Assembly: GCF_027172205.1 (NCBI RefSeq) | Contig: NC_070611.1 | Location: 43,559,479 to 43,623,478 of the forward strand | Source of the DNA: Podarcis raffonei | Taxonomy: Eukaryota; Chordata; Lepidosauria; Squamata; Lacertidae | Reading direction: 5' to 3' | DNA: 64,000 nt | In this document: positions 1 to 11,100 of the stretch, piece after piece | How positions within the stretch are numbered: the first letter of the stretch is position 1 | How the letters are laid out: each line of letters begins with the position of its first letter | Position numbers and translations under genes: made by a program | The notes under the pieces: model-generated | The model's input: the letters and a program-made list of their open reading frames with translations, nothing else | Database searches by the model: none | What the model was told of the DNA's origin: nothing

Positions 1-150
1 AATAAGCCCCCTGTTAGCAAGGCAGCTGGATACTTCCTTGCCTGTTAGTCTGGCTAAAAGACTGAGAAAGAAACCTCGGGAAAGGTTGCCATGTTAGTCT
101 GCTGAAGCAAAAACAGCAGAAATGTCTTTTGGTCATATCCAGAGCATCCA

Positions 151-262
151 TTTAAAGCACATGTCTCCCCTCAAAGTTTCCTGGGAATTGTAGTTTTCTC
201 CTCATGGAGCTACAATTCCCAGGATTCTTTCCACGTGCTTTAAACGTATGGTGTGTGGATGT
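151..262. repeat. MITE-like palindromic repeat fragment
   Basis: The ends are inverted copies around TTTAAAGCACATG and CACGTGCTTTAAA, and the centre holds the inverted pair GGGAATTGTAG / CTACAATTCCC. Related copies lie near 17.4, 39.7 and 60.2 kb. No coding capacity is seen, and the superfamily is not assigned. Confidence 0.5.
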
Positions 263-996
263 GACCGATTGTGACATAAGTTCTCCTGGCTTAGAAGCCT
301 CTTTGTCAGATACCACCTGATGAACGTCCGCAAGCGCTTCAGCTGCACTAGGCCTGCTAGTCTTTTGAGCCCTGAAGTTGAAGTTGCTGCAAGGTTCTTT
401 GCTGTTTTAGGAAAGAAACCACAGACAACTCAAAGCACCATTGAATTAAACGAAAAAATTGACCAATGGCTTTGAGAAATTTGCAAACTCCAAATGATAT
501 CCTGCTAATCTATAATAGCAAGATCACAAAAACTGCGGAGGGGCACTACTGGTTCATGATGAGTACTCATAGGCAACTAACAGCTTCGTTTCCAGAACTG
601 ATGGGAAATCTTCCATTCATAAGCCACTACCTGAGACGTGTGAGAGGTATTGTGGCACAAATGATGAGCTGGATGGGCAGCAAAAGGCTGCTCTGGGGCC
701 GGCCCTGCCATTAGGGAGAATGAGGTGGCCACCACAGGCAGCTGGTTTTGGGTGTCATGAAAGGGCAGCAAATTGTCAGTTGTTTCCTTTATGATTGCTG
801 CAATTATACTACCAGGGAGGGGTTTGTTTTGTTTTGTTTTTTTGCCTCAGGTGCCAAAATAACTTGACTGATCTTGGGTGCAAAATGGCATGAGTTGAGG
901 CAGGAAAGGCATAATTTGCTGCTCTGCCTCAGGCAGCAGAATGTCTCGGGCTGGTCCTGGGCGATATTTGAAATGAAACCCCACAGTTATCTAAAC
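263..996. other. No gene recognised
   Basis: The short open frames here have no recognisable domain. The 5' exons of the Gla-protein gene (signal peptide and a short second exon) were looked for here and not found; they may lie before the window. Confidence 0.4.
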
Positions 997-1410
997 CAGG
1001 TGTCTTCAACCTCTTTTGGACCCAGGACCCACTTTTATCCCAAACATGCATTTGGGAACCCATTTCTTAATCTTCTACCATATATTTGCATGGTGGTCAT
1101 TGTTATGTACTGAAGTTCTCACCCTGGGCCAGCAGGGGGATACTGTAGATAGTTTTATGCAAATAAGGGATCGAAAGTGACGTTCAGTGATTGGATAGTT
1201 TTAGAAAGTTGTTACAGTAATGTTGTACTGGAGCTCTATATAAGCAGGCTGACTGAACCCTTCAGTTCAGTTCTGTCCTGGCCTGTAAATAAACAAGAGC
1301 TGTTTGAAGAATCGCTGTGTCGTCTGATATGTTCACCCACAACTTAACAGTGGTCCTCCTGTTGTGACCCACCCTGGATCAGGCCATGACTCACCAGTTG
1401 AAGACCAGTG
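997..1410. mobile_element. hAT-Charlie-like non-autonomous DNA element, interrupted
   Basis: The left end CAGGTGTCTTCAAC and right end TTGAAGACCAGTG are imperfect terminal inverted repeats of the hAT type. Inner sequence on both sides (ACCCAGGACCCAC; GTGACCCACCCTGG) is also complementary. A solo-LTR-like block sits inside. No clear 8-bp target-site duplication was seen, so this is an old copy. Confidence 0.4.
1101..1349 (+). mobile_element. Solo LTR-like fossil inside a hAT element
   Basis: A block of about 250 bp starts with TGTTA and ends with TAACA. It contains a TATA motif (CTATATAAG) and a downstream AATAAA, in the order expected for an LTR. The short flank GTGGTC occurs on both sides, compatible with a target-site duplication. 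No internal retroviral sequence adjoins it, so it reads as a solo LTR fossil, and the family was not resolved. Confidence 0.5.
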
Positions 1411-1635
1411 AGCATTCCTATAGAGGAGCAGGGAACCTCAGGTCCAGGGGCCTAATGTCCCCCCCCCGAGTATGTCTACATGGCCTTCCCCAGCCCCACC
1501 TCTTTTTTCCAAGGCCACATTCCTCACGGATCCTGTTTCTCACCCTCCTTGAATGTTTTTGCCTGTCTAAAATGAGACTCCTTGAACTCGATACTCTCTG
1601 TATTCTCATTCCGTAACATTCTGCGTTCATAACAG

Positions 1636-2667
1636 GGGTTAAGATCAGTCGAGAAACTGCCAATGCCTTTGTGAGAAGGCAGAAGAGGTCTTCTCTGTAT
1701 TATGAAAGGTAAGAGTAAGAGTCTTCTAGGTTTAATATTGATGTCTATAATTACTAATTTGTGGTTGTAGCCAACCGAGTTACACTCAGAGTAGACCTAC
1801 TGAAATCAGTAGACTTGGCTAACTGAAGTTCATTTATTTCAGTGGGTTTTACTCTGAGTATACCTCTGTTGGGTACAATACTTGGAAAATAGATGCACAT
1901 GGTTCATGAGGGGGGAATGAGATATGAGCCTATGCAACACCACAGGGTCACTAACAAGGGACTGCAGCAGATTCTTACAGAAAACAAGTGGGCCCCTCTT
2001 TCTTCAAGAAGCCCCAGGAAAGGGTGTGGGGTGTGGGGAGAGTACCAAGAGACTTGAAGCTCTGAGGGGTAAACTACAGTTTCTTTTTTGTGTGTCTATG
2101 GGAATGTGCTTTAAATGTATGGTTGGTGCATAGCCTAATTCACCAACTGTATACAGTGGTACCTCAGGTTACATACGCTTCAGGTTACATACGCTTCAGG
2201 TTACAGACTCCACTAACCCAGAAATAGTTAAGTTCAGGTTAAGAACTTTGCTTCAGGATGAGAACAGAAATTGTGCTCTGGCGGCGCAGCAGCAGCAGGA
2301 GGCCCCATTAGCAAAAGTGGTGCTTCAGGTTAAGAACAGTTTCAGGTTAAGTACGGACCTCTGGAACGAACTAAGTACTTAACCTGAGGTACCACTGTAC
2401 ATTGTGGATAAAGTGAAATGGAGTGCCCAGTACTGAACTGGGTTCTCGGGAAACTGGCTTCATGCTGTGCAGCCTGAACCGAAGAATTTGCATGAGGGAA
2501 CGCCTCATGTTTGTGGCTTCTTCCTCCCTGTGTTCTCCAGGTACTACGAAAGGTTCAAAACCCCAATGGAGATGAAGCAAGAGCAGTGTGAAAGCCACCC
2601 CCTCTGCGACTACTACTCGGAAGTAGTGGGATTCCAGACAGCCTACCGCTACTTCTTTGGAAACTGA
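1636..2667 (+). CDS. Osteocalcin/MGP-family Gla protein, last two coding exons
   Basis: Two exons are supported: 1636-1708 (acceptor AACAG, donor GTAAGA) and 2541-2667 (acceptor TTCTCCAG, stop TGA). Exon 1 of the pair carries an ANAF motif, like the gamma-carboxylase recognition site A-x-x-F, followed by a furin-type site RRQKR. Cleavage there leaves a mature peptide of 48 residues. Counting from its first Ser, Glu17, Glu21, Cys23, Glu24, Cys29 and Asp30 fall exactly where osteocalcin has its Gla residues, disulfide and Asp. The C-terminal GFQTAYRYFFG matches the osteocalcin helix. Exon sizes and the intron position fit BGLAP/MGP genes. By neighbours it lies where human MGP lies, yet MGP lacks the furin-cut propeptide. 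The role is probably a secreted calcium- or mineral-binding Gla peptide. A polyA signal lies at 2763-2768. The signal-peptide and second exons are not seen. It is either an osteocalcin-like paralog or a diverged MGP. Confidence 0.75.
2154..2397 (+). mobile_element. Tigger/mariner-like MITE (TA duplication), copy 1
   Basis: Terminal inverted repeats CAGTGGTACCTCAGGTTA / TAACCTGAGGTACCACTG are flanked by TA on both sides. It lies in the intron of the Gla gene. Two relatives occur at 5254-5494 and 49729-49953. Confidence 0.85.
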
Positions 2668-2769
2668 AGAAGAGGGGGCATCTCCTGTTCTCACCTGGCT
2701 GGGACAGAGGCTGAGATTAAAAGCAGTTGGGGTGGGGGTTGGGGTGGGCAGAAGGAGCACAGAATAAAA

Positions 2770-5253
2770 AGGGCAATCAGACTGGTTTCCCTTCTCTAGC
2801 AAAACCTAATAACAATCTTTCCACTTTCCAGACAGGAAATCACAAGCAGATAGAGGCTTCTCTTTGCAAGGAGCATGTCTAGGAATAATCAAATGCCAAC
2901 ACTTGTTGGAAAGTAACCGGCATTCCATGCTAAGGGGGTGGGGGCAAGCAAGGATAAATTGGTTAGTAAGCACAAAAGTCTACCAAGCTGACAATCATTT
3001 CTGGGGCTGGTTCTCTTGTGAACACCTTGAAGCATCTTCAGCATACTGCAGAGGTGCCCTGTCAAAATTTATCACTGCTCCAATTTTGGCATTGAAAAAG
3101 GGAATTTGGGGAGGGGGCCAAAAAAATAATAATTGGAAAGCACTCCAAACCCTTTCATTTGGGCTAGCTTTTTTGCTGCTTGCAGCCCCAGTTGGCTTCT
3201 GCCATGAAAGGAACATCATTGGTCTTCTTCCATTCAGAACCAGGAGGCTGGTCACGTAACCAATCAGAATTGTTCAGTGATGATATCACAGAGGGCAGAC
3301 AAAACTGTTCAGAGTGAAGGCATTGCCCAGAAGCTTTGTTTGCTCTCAGTGATGTTGTTGCTTAGCTCAACTGATTGGCTACATGACAACCTCACCGTTT
3401 CAGGGAAGAAGGCTGCTTGAAACAGAATGGCATAGAGGCAGCATCTTACTTGAGTGCAACAGGGACATTGCTGCTTGTAGTTTTTGACAAATATTCTACT
3501 GAACATCTGAATAAGTTAATCAGAGAATAGCGTTCAAAAATTGATAATGTCTGGCTCTTTCCTATTTCCTGTATATAAGTGTCTAATAGACAAATACGTT
3601 ACCATTACATGTGTTCAGTGCTTTTTTTCTAAAGAATGTTTAGGTACTCTCATTTTCACTGAAGAAAATCACCATTTTATTGTTCGAATCAGGAAAAATA
3701 AATACAGTAAATGGACAAAAATACAAAGATTCATAAAATGTTTAGGGGTATGCATACCCCTGCCCCCCCCCGAAAAAAAGCACTGCATGTGTTTGATTAG
3801 GACTTGGAACCACTGGTTAAATGTCCATCCCTAGTACTTTTTATCCTTGAGAAGACTGATGTAAAGCTAAATTTTTTGGTTACCTGATTCATTGTTGCTG
3901 TTCTGCTGCCATCATATGGTGATTTCGGTTAATGACTAAGGTAGCAGCCCAAAATGAAGATATAATTTTAGAGTTGGAGCGGTCTCCTGCAATTTCTAAT
4001 TCAAGCTGTTTTGGAGAGCTTGGCAGGAAATTTAGGAGCACGTTTCTCAAGACATTATATTTTAGTTTTCCTTTGCACAACATGATTGCCACTTGCTAGC
4101 GTTCAATGTAGAATTTCTGAAACAAGTAGATTAATTGCCTTAATGTTCATTACATTCCAATCAAGGTATGTTAGTTAGTGACAATATCTATCGAGCCATC
4201 TCTTTGAAAGTTGCAGTTCATTACTCACCTATGCTGAGCAGCAATTTCTAATACTTAAGTTGCTTTTCAAGGCACCAGTGAAACCATTGCTTAATTAAAA
4301 GGCAATTATGAGCATGGATGAATAATGAATCAGTCTATTTCTGGTCCATGTCACATTCATATGTGTTCACTCGTCATCAGTCAATTCTGTTCTGCTTTCA
4401 CATTAATCTGCATTTTTTTTAAAAAAAAATTGCACCAACAGGATTGTATGCAAATACATATTTAAATGTGTATTTCTAAGCATGTTCCCTCTCAAAATAT
4501 GAATTTTAATAAATTTTTGAAGCACAAGCTATGTCACATCATTTGGAGGAATGCAAAATCCAATGGATAAAGTACGTTCTCGTTCACATATCAGTACAGG
4601 AGATGCAAAGCACATCAGTTCCTATCAGAATTTGTGGACATCAATTTTCTCAAGTATCCCTATACGCAACTGCCCTGGTAAGAGTACTAGGGTCCCTTTG
4701 CTTTCTTGGAGTACTGGACAACCTTCATTTCATACTTTACACTGCCCAAGAGAAATTTATCCTAAAGCATGTTAGTACAGTGTTTTTGATGCCTTTCATT
4801 CCTTAGGATTACTTTAAAGAATGGAGCTAGTATAGATTGCTGGTTTAGATTATATCTAGGAACCTAGGAAACTCGCTTATGCCATATAGAAGGATAAGCC
4901 TTACTGAAGAAGAACCAGCATGGCTTCCACAAGGGTAAGTCCTGTCTAACTAATTAGAGAATCACAGAAGGGAGTTGGAAGGGTTCACAAGGGTGATCTG
5001 TTTTGGGGCTGAATAAACCCCACTAGAGATGTGATCTTCTCAAGGTGTTCCAGGAGGCCTGACACAATGTCCTGATGTCATGGCTGAGATGTCACAAAGA
5101 GCCAGGGGCAGAGCCGAACACCCTCTGAATATTGAGGGGCCCCACCCTCCTAAAACACATTGCCCCCCGAAAGTGCCTCACCCCCAGGAGCTGGCACCTT
5201 TGTCCCCCACTTATGTGCATCCCTACATTTCTTTCTGGCTGACACTGATATTA
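2770..5253. other. Intergenic, no gene seen
   Basis: The human counterpart of this interval holds ART4. No ADP-ribosyltransferase-like frame was recognised on either strand. The sequence is A/T-rich with short, unconvincing open frames. Confidence 0.5.
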
Positions 5254-5494
5254 CAGTGGTACCTCGGTTTAAGAACAGTCCTGTTTCAAAACGATTTGGT
5301 TTACGAACTCTGCAAAACCAGAAGTAGTGTCCCAGTTTGCAAACTTTACCTCAGTCTAAGGACAGAATCCGAATGGTGGAAGGGCACCAACGGCAGAAGG
5401 ACTCATTATGGAAAACGCGCCTCAGTTTAAGAACGGTTTCGGTTTAAGAACGGACTTCTGGAACGGATTAAGTTCATAAACTGAGGTACCACTG
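5254..5494. mobile_element. Tigger/mariner-like MITE, copy 2
   Basis: Ends CAGTGGTACCTCGGTTTA / AAACTGAGGTACCACTG with flanking TA; same family as 2154-2397 but more diverged internally. Confidence 0.8.
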
Positions 5495-5863
5495 TACTGG
5501 AAAAGGCTATGTACAAATCTAAAACACGTATCATAAAAGTATTTTATACAAGTTTTTGTTTTTTTAAGCTGCAGAGTTTTCTTCAGATATTTAGCCATTT
5601 ACATATTGACCTAGTTGTATGTACCTAGTTTAGATTGCTAAACTAAAAATCTAAGCTTGTGCCTCTTTTGAGTACTACAATCTAGAAAAGCTTAAGTGTA
5701 CCTAGTTTGTCCTTCTTAATGCAGTGCTCAAATATTTACATTAAAAATGCTGTGGAAGGAAGTGCAGATGCTGTAATCAGAAACTGTCTCTTTATTATTT
5801 GCACAACTTCCCTGCCATGTAAACAGAAGCAGTTTTCTACCAGCTGGGCAGTCAGCTTCAGGT

Positions 5864-6658
5864 TCACTGCAACTTATCCACTATCAATGTGATATACTCT
5901 TCAGCTGTCTTCACAGTCCTTTGGAATTTTTCACAAGCTGGCTTCAAGATCTTCACAGCGTCTTCGAGGGTGCTTGCTGCTAATTCAACCGTTTTACTAG
6001 GTGGCTGTCCTTTAAAAGCTACCCGCATGAAGTTAGTAAGTGAGAAAGCCGTGGTAATGACTGGTTGGCTCTGAGTCCTTGTTCGTGTGGCTGTTGCTAC
6101 TGCTGCAGCTGCTGCCTGGGATGAGGTGGGGCAGGAGTCTGAAAGCGCTTTGGCAATTTCTTCATTAGTCATGAGAAGGTCACCCACTCTGAGAGAGAGA
6201 ACAGGACTGCTTGTTAAATCCCGAATGGCGGCGTCTAGTATCTCGGGGAGATTGCCATTTTTCAGTAGTGCTGCTGAAACGGGACCGCTGAAATTGTCAA
6301 TAACTCCCTTATATTTCCCATAAAGGTCCTTTATCAGCTTGATTTTTTCATTTGTGGAGGTGGAAGGCAACACAATACTGGAATACAGTGGAAGGCCGAC
6401 TTTTTGCTTGATATCCTGATCTTTGGCCTCCACTTTTTCCTGCATCTCTTTCAGAGCACTCATCAGAAGCTGAAGGTTTTCTTTGATGCTCAAGTTTTCC
6501 CTTACTGTAATGATGGCTAGGTCAGTTCCCAGAAACTGGTTGAGCATCCGGAAGGCGATGTTGGTGGAAGAAACAAACATGTAGACACAGTCGTACAAGT
6601 TGCGGCTGGCATTGAGTAGCCTTTCCTCACCCTTCTGTGCACCGAACTTGCCCAGCAT
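5864..6658 (-). CDS. C12orf60: C12orf60 homolog, uncharacterised alpha-helical protein
   Basis: A single coding exon of 264 codons. The acceptor (TTTGTATTTCAG on the minus strand) places the exon start at 6680, so I chose the first ATG inside it, at 6658; this gives a start like the human protein (about 245 aa). From memory of the human sequence, the helical N-terminal half aligns without large gaps (EERLLNASRNLYDCVYMFV...; ENLQLLMSALKEMQEKVEAK). The frame has an Ala-rich stretch near residue 185. The rest is predicted mostly helical with no transmembrane segment, signal peptide or catalytic motif. A polyA signal lies at 5791-5796 (minus). SMCO3 is antisense in the intron and WBP11 is divergent, as in human, which is strong positional support. 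The function is not established. The upstream noncoding exon was not located; candidate promoters are near 14.1 kb or 15.7 kb. Confidence 0.85.
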   Translation of the reverse strand: MLGKFGAQKGEERLLNASRNLYDCVYMFVSSTNIAFRMLNQFLGTDLAIITVRENLSIKENLQLLMSALKEMQEKVEAKDQDIKQKVGLPLYSSIVLPSTSTNEKIKLIKDLYGKYKGVIDNFSGPVSAALLKNGNLPEILDAAIRDLTSSPVLSLRVGDLLMTNEEIAKALSDSCPTSSQAAAAAVATATRTRTQSQPVITTAFSLTNFMRVAFKGQPPSKTVELAASTLEDAVKILKPACEKFQRTVKTAEEYITLIVDKLQ

Positions 6659-6719
6659 TTCCAAAAAGGGAGATATCACACTGAAATACAAACCAAAGTA
6701 TGCTCAGCAGAAGAAAGTC

Positions 6720-7475
6720 AACAAAGCTTTTTATTCAACTTTTGTCCTGGGAAAAACTATGGAAGGAAGATTTGAAATTTACCAGCGTGATGTTTGTTGG
6801 AGGAACACTATATGAAAATGATGTATAGATGGTACTTAACACCAGTAAAATTAGCAAAGATGTATAGAACTGCTTCTAATGTATGTTGGAAATGTAAAGA
6901 GAAAGAAGGCATGTTCTACCATATGTGGTGGATGTGCAAAGTAACAAAAGCATTCTGGGAAAGGATATATAATGAACTGAAGAAAATGTTTAAAATCTTA
7001 GATACAGAGAATCTGAGAGAACAGAAAAGACTTTTCATGTATGCGATGACAGCAGCGAGAATACCACTGGTCCAGAAATGGAAAGAGGATGAAGTTCCAA
7101 CCGGAGAAGAGTGGCTGATGAAGATGATGGTCTATGCTGAAATGGCGAAATTGACCGTGACAATCAGAGACCAGGATGAGAAGAAGTTTAAGAAAGTATG
7201 GGGAAAATCTATAATGTATTTAAGAGAAAACTGTAAACAACTAAAAACTTTGGCAGGATTAGAGTAATATAATATACAAAATACAATGGAAAAACAATAA
7301 ATAATATTTTTAACAAATTAGAAAAAAAAGGATAGGCTGAAAGAAATAGGGATTGACAACAAAAACCAGAAAAGGGTGGTGGGAAGTCAGGGGATTCTGA
7401 GAATCCAAAATGTGATGGTGAATGGTATGTTTAAATTGAAATATGTTATGTAATTAAAAATATTTTTTTAAAAGC
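6720..7475 (+). mobile_element. 5'-truncated L1 LINE, ORF2 C-terminus and 3' UTR
   Basis: The frame at 6794-7267 contains YRWYLTPVKLAKM, a CWKC...HMWWMC zinc-knuckle-like segment and AEMAKLTVTIRDQDEK, which are hallmarks of the L1 ORF2 C-terminus. It is followed by an A-rich 3' UTR. It lies in the C12orf60 intron, antisense to that gene, starting within about 50 bp of its coding-exon acceptor. Confidence 0.8.
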
Positions 7476-7869
7476 TGTTATGTCAGCCATGTATCTCCAA
7501 AATTCTCATGAACAGCACTTAATTTAAAAAGTCAAGAATGAAGCAAAATCTACTATTATATAGCTACTAATAGGTACATAAAATATTTCTGAAAACCTAT
7601 TTCTATATTTGGAGCCCATGGAATATATTTTATTGGAATATATAGTTGTATAAAATGTTGAACTGTTGGTTGGCTGCTTCCTCATCTACTTTAGCTTCTG
7701 CTCTGCTCCTCTTGCTCACCTCAGCATTCCTTAATACAACTACTGTTTAAACATTTCTTTAGCATCAGCTGCCAACAGTATGCCTAGAAGACTTAGATTA
7801 TGTAGAGAAATCCCCCCTCTTATGCACAATTGACTCACAAACGACCTTGTATATGCGCAGCACTGGGAG

Positions 7870-7905
7870 ATCAATCAATCAATCAATCAATCAATCCATC
7901 AATCA
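7870..7905 (+). repeat. (ATCA)n microsatellite
   Basis: About nine tandem ATCA units with one CATC interruption. Confidence 0.9.
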
Positions 7906-9156
7906 GTTCAAACCTGGAAATGGCAGGACAGAACTGGAGAGTCCTTGTGGCTTGTTAGGAGCCCCTCCCCAGAGCCTGAAGAGGATGTCAGTGAGCCAAA
8001 AGTCTAAAATAAAGGTTTTTAATGTGTGTTTGTGGGTTTTTTAAAAAAAATTATGGGCTCCATAACGGCGCACGAGAGCTCCTGCTGTTGCCTGCTACCC
8101 TGCTCCACAGCTGTTGGGCAGGAAGCTGTATTGCAGTGGGCTCAGAGGCACGGTTCCCTTTCCTTTCTGGCAATCTGGAGGCAAAGGTACAGTGTAAAAG
8201 AAAAAGGTACATACTGTATTTCGGATGCCTCTTAAATCACCCCAGTTCTCTGCTCCGACAAGGCTCCTCACTTCCGTGCATTTCACAAGTGTACGTGGGG
8301 GCCCAGAACGTAACCCCCACATAAGTGGGGAGTCACCTCTATTAGATGGCCAATATAGGGATGGGGAGAGGTGTAATGAACTGATAATGGGAAAAGGGTT
8401 TTGGAAAAGACCGAGTAGCAATGAAGGCCTGAAGGAATGCCAGGAAAGGCTTGTGATCTCAAACCACGGCACCCATCTGCCGCTGCCTGCATACCTTCCC
8501 TGTCCTGTGGATTGCGCTATCGGCAACTAAACTCCCCATGATTTTTTTTTTTACTTTGAACTAGCAATTATAGAACAAACTGGAAACAGCGCCAGCCCTG
8601 AATCTGGCCTTTGGTTTAATATTGAAATGCATTTCCGCATGCCGGCCATTCTTTTGTCAGAAGATGAAAATGGGGGTTGTTTTCACAGTGGAGGCCTCTA
8701 GTGCTGCTGAGGCCGTTTCTTTTCCACAATCAGATGTCAATGGAATTAAAATGGAGATCCTGTGTAGCATGTTATACAGCGTTATTTTAACTAAGAATGC
8801 CCTTCTCCACAACCGAGATCTACTCACATGCAAGTGCCATTCAGCAAAGTTTCTTGTTATTGCTTCCTGGAAGCTTTCTGTTTACTATTTTGCTATAATG
8901 GAAAGAGAAAACAAAATGGGAAAAGTCCATCAATTTAGCACCCCCACCTCCTGTGGAACGGAAGCTCACCAAATAAACATTTCAGCACTAATCCGCCAGC
9001 CCTGTTGACCAAATAAGCAATAAAATGTGCTGAACTTGCAAACTGAAAGCTTTAAACTTAAAGGAACAGTTTGGGCTGGTAGTTATAAAGACAAAAGTCC
9101 AAGTTTAGGGATGTGTGAGCTGGAAGCAAGAAGCAGCAGAAGGCAGAGAGAGAAAG

Positions 9157-9194
9157 AGAGACAGACAGACAGACAGACAGATAGACAGACACGC
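9157..9194 (+). repeat. (GACA)n microsatellite
   Basis: Tandem ACAG units with one GATA interruption. Confidence 0.9.
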
Positions 9195-10031
9195 AGAGAG
9201 AGGTACTTGTTTTCTGCTTGAATCTAAGGCTGCTGCTTGGGGCGTTAATGCTGTGAGCCCCTCCACTGTAGGCCCAAAATAAATGTGCCAGCTTAAGGAT
9301 GCTTTTTTATAGTGTGTTTCATTTAATCTGTAGTTTGGTCTTGCTCGACATCAGAAATGTATCACGAGTTAGAAATCCCTGCTGAATTCACATTTTGACA
9401 GCTTCTGAAAAATACTCTCGGTGGACCTGCAGACTGATTCTATGAGTTTCTGCTTACTAAGTAAGTCAGTGGCACAATGACTGTGGCCTTGTGACCCCCT
9501 AATGCTGAGCTAGCATTGCAAGGCCAGGATGCTGCATCAGAGGTAGGAGTCAGCATTCACCTACCATCAACAGGCAGAGCCCAAAATAGGATGGCGCTCT
9601 GCACAAACCCTCAAGCTAATTGTGTCTCGCCGACATGTGAGAAGAGAACTTTATAAACAATTTGTATTGTATGGGTGCAGTTGGGCAAGGCGTGATGCTG
9701 ATGGGTACTGAGATGGTGGGAAACTGATAATAAGGATTTGGATATTTAGTGATGGTTATTAACTGAACCCAGCATTCAGCTAGGAAGACAAGTCTCATTT
9801 GATGGTAAAATTGGCAGAGTCCTCACGGCTGACAAGAAGGGGTGAGTTTCCATTTAATTTGCCTACTTGTCTCCACTTGCTGGGAATCCAGTCATTTATT
9901 TATTTATAAAAAATGTTTATATACCAGTGTACCATTTAAAAAAATGTATCACAGTGGTTTACAACAATACAAAAATGATGTCAAAACATTTTCACTCTAG
10001 CAGTGAAGGGATAAAACCTCTAGGACCTTGG

Positions 10032-10240
10032 TAGGTAAAGGGACCCCTGACCATTAGGCCCAGTCTTGACCGACTCTGGGGTTGCGGCGCTCATCTCGCT
10101 TTACTGGCCGAGGGAGCCGGCGTACAGCTTCCAGGTCATGTGGCCAGCATGACTAAGTCACTTCTGGCGAACCAGAGCGGCACACGGAAACGCCGTTTAC
10201 CTTCCCGCCAGAGTGGTACCTATTTATCTACTTGCACTTT
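10032..10240 (-). mobile_element. Sauria-type SINE, 5'-truncated
   Basis: On the minus strand it carries the diagnostic AGTAGATAAATAGGTACC, GTAAACGGCGTTTCCGTG and GGTCAGGGGTCCCTTTACC blocks. The tRNA-like head is absent. Confidence 0.85.
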
Positions 10241-10735
10241 GAGGCTGTGGCTAAATGTGGCTGCATTGGGAAATGCTTAAAAACTGCCCTGTACTTTGTC
10301 ATTCTCCGATTACCAGCCAGCAACTTGGTGCTGCCCAGCACAAATGGGAACAGACTTGAGGCAGCCACTGTAGTCATCTTAGGGGGAGCTCTTCTGTTTC
10401 TGCCACTTCAGCCCTGAAATTCCCCACTGGCAGCAGATGAAGCTCCCGCATGGTGAAAACGTAGACAACATACCAAATGGTGTCATGGGCCGCCTATTGG
10501 TGCCTCTAGCTCTGCAAGGGAATTCTTGTAGACACAACTTGCTGAATAATAAATATAATCTTCCTCTTTCAGAATAAAATGAAAAGCCCAACAACATGCC
10601 TATCTATGTGTGACCAAGTGCAAAATCTGCCCAGCGGGTGGTGCTGTGTGGTTGCGTTGCAACAAGGATCCATGAAGAAGAACTGAAGAACACAGGACAC
10701 TTGGGATTAATGTATCAAGTAAGTCTGCATTGGAG

Positions 10736-11100
10736 GGGAGCGGGTGGCACTGTGGGTTAAACCACAGAGCCTAGGGCTTGCCGATCGGAAGGTCAGCGGT
10801 TCGAATCCCCGCGGCGGGGTGAGGTCCCGTTGCTCGGCTCCTGCTCCTGCCAACCTAGCAATTCGAAAGCACGTCAACGTGCAAGTAGATAAATAGGTAC
10901 TGCTCTGGCGGGAAAGTAAACGGCGTTTCCGTGCGCTGCTTTGGTTCGCCAGAAGTGGCTTAGTCATGCTGGCCACATGACCCGGAAGCTGTACGCTGGC
11001 TCCATCGGCCAGTAAAGCGAGATGAGCGGGCAAACCCAGAGTCGTCCGCGACTGGACCCCCCCCCTCCATAGACGGACCCTTTTGCCTTTTTCTTTTTCA
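10736..11100 (+). mobile_element. Sauria-type SINE, near full length
   Basis: A tRNA-derived head with A-box-like GGTGGCACTGTGG and B box GGTTCGAATCC, then the GCAAGTAGATAAATAGGTA body. The tail has degenerated into a poly-C and T-rich run. Confidence 0.9.

Larger units (their letters stand above)
7476..9880. other. C12orf60 intron, repeats only
   Basis: No exon was recognised. It contains a (ATCA)n tract at 7870-7905 and a (GACA)n tract at 9157-9194. The short frames on both strands near 8.1-8.5 kb lack domain features. Confidence 0.5.

Noticed and set aside
1386-1663. Frames on both strands just before the Gla exon
   Set aside because: The real coding exon begins at the acceptor at 1635; these frames overlap a hAT-like repeat and carry no domain.
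2371-2802. A 143-codon minus-strand frame over the last Gla exon
   Set aside because: It is antisense to an exon with clear splice sites, Gla-family motifs and a polyA signal, and runs into the MITE end.
7870-9194. Tandem repeats considered as a CRISPR-like array
   Set aside because: They are simple 4-bp microsatellites without spacers in a vertebrate genome.
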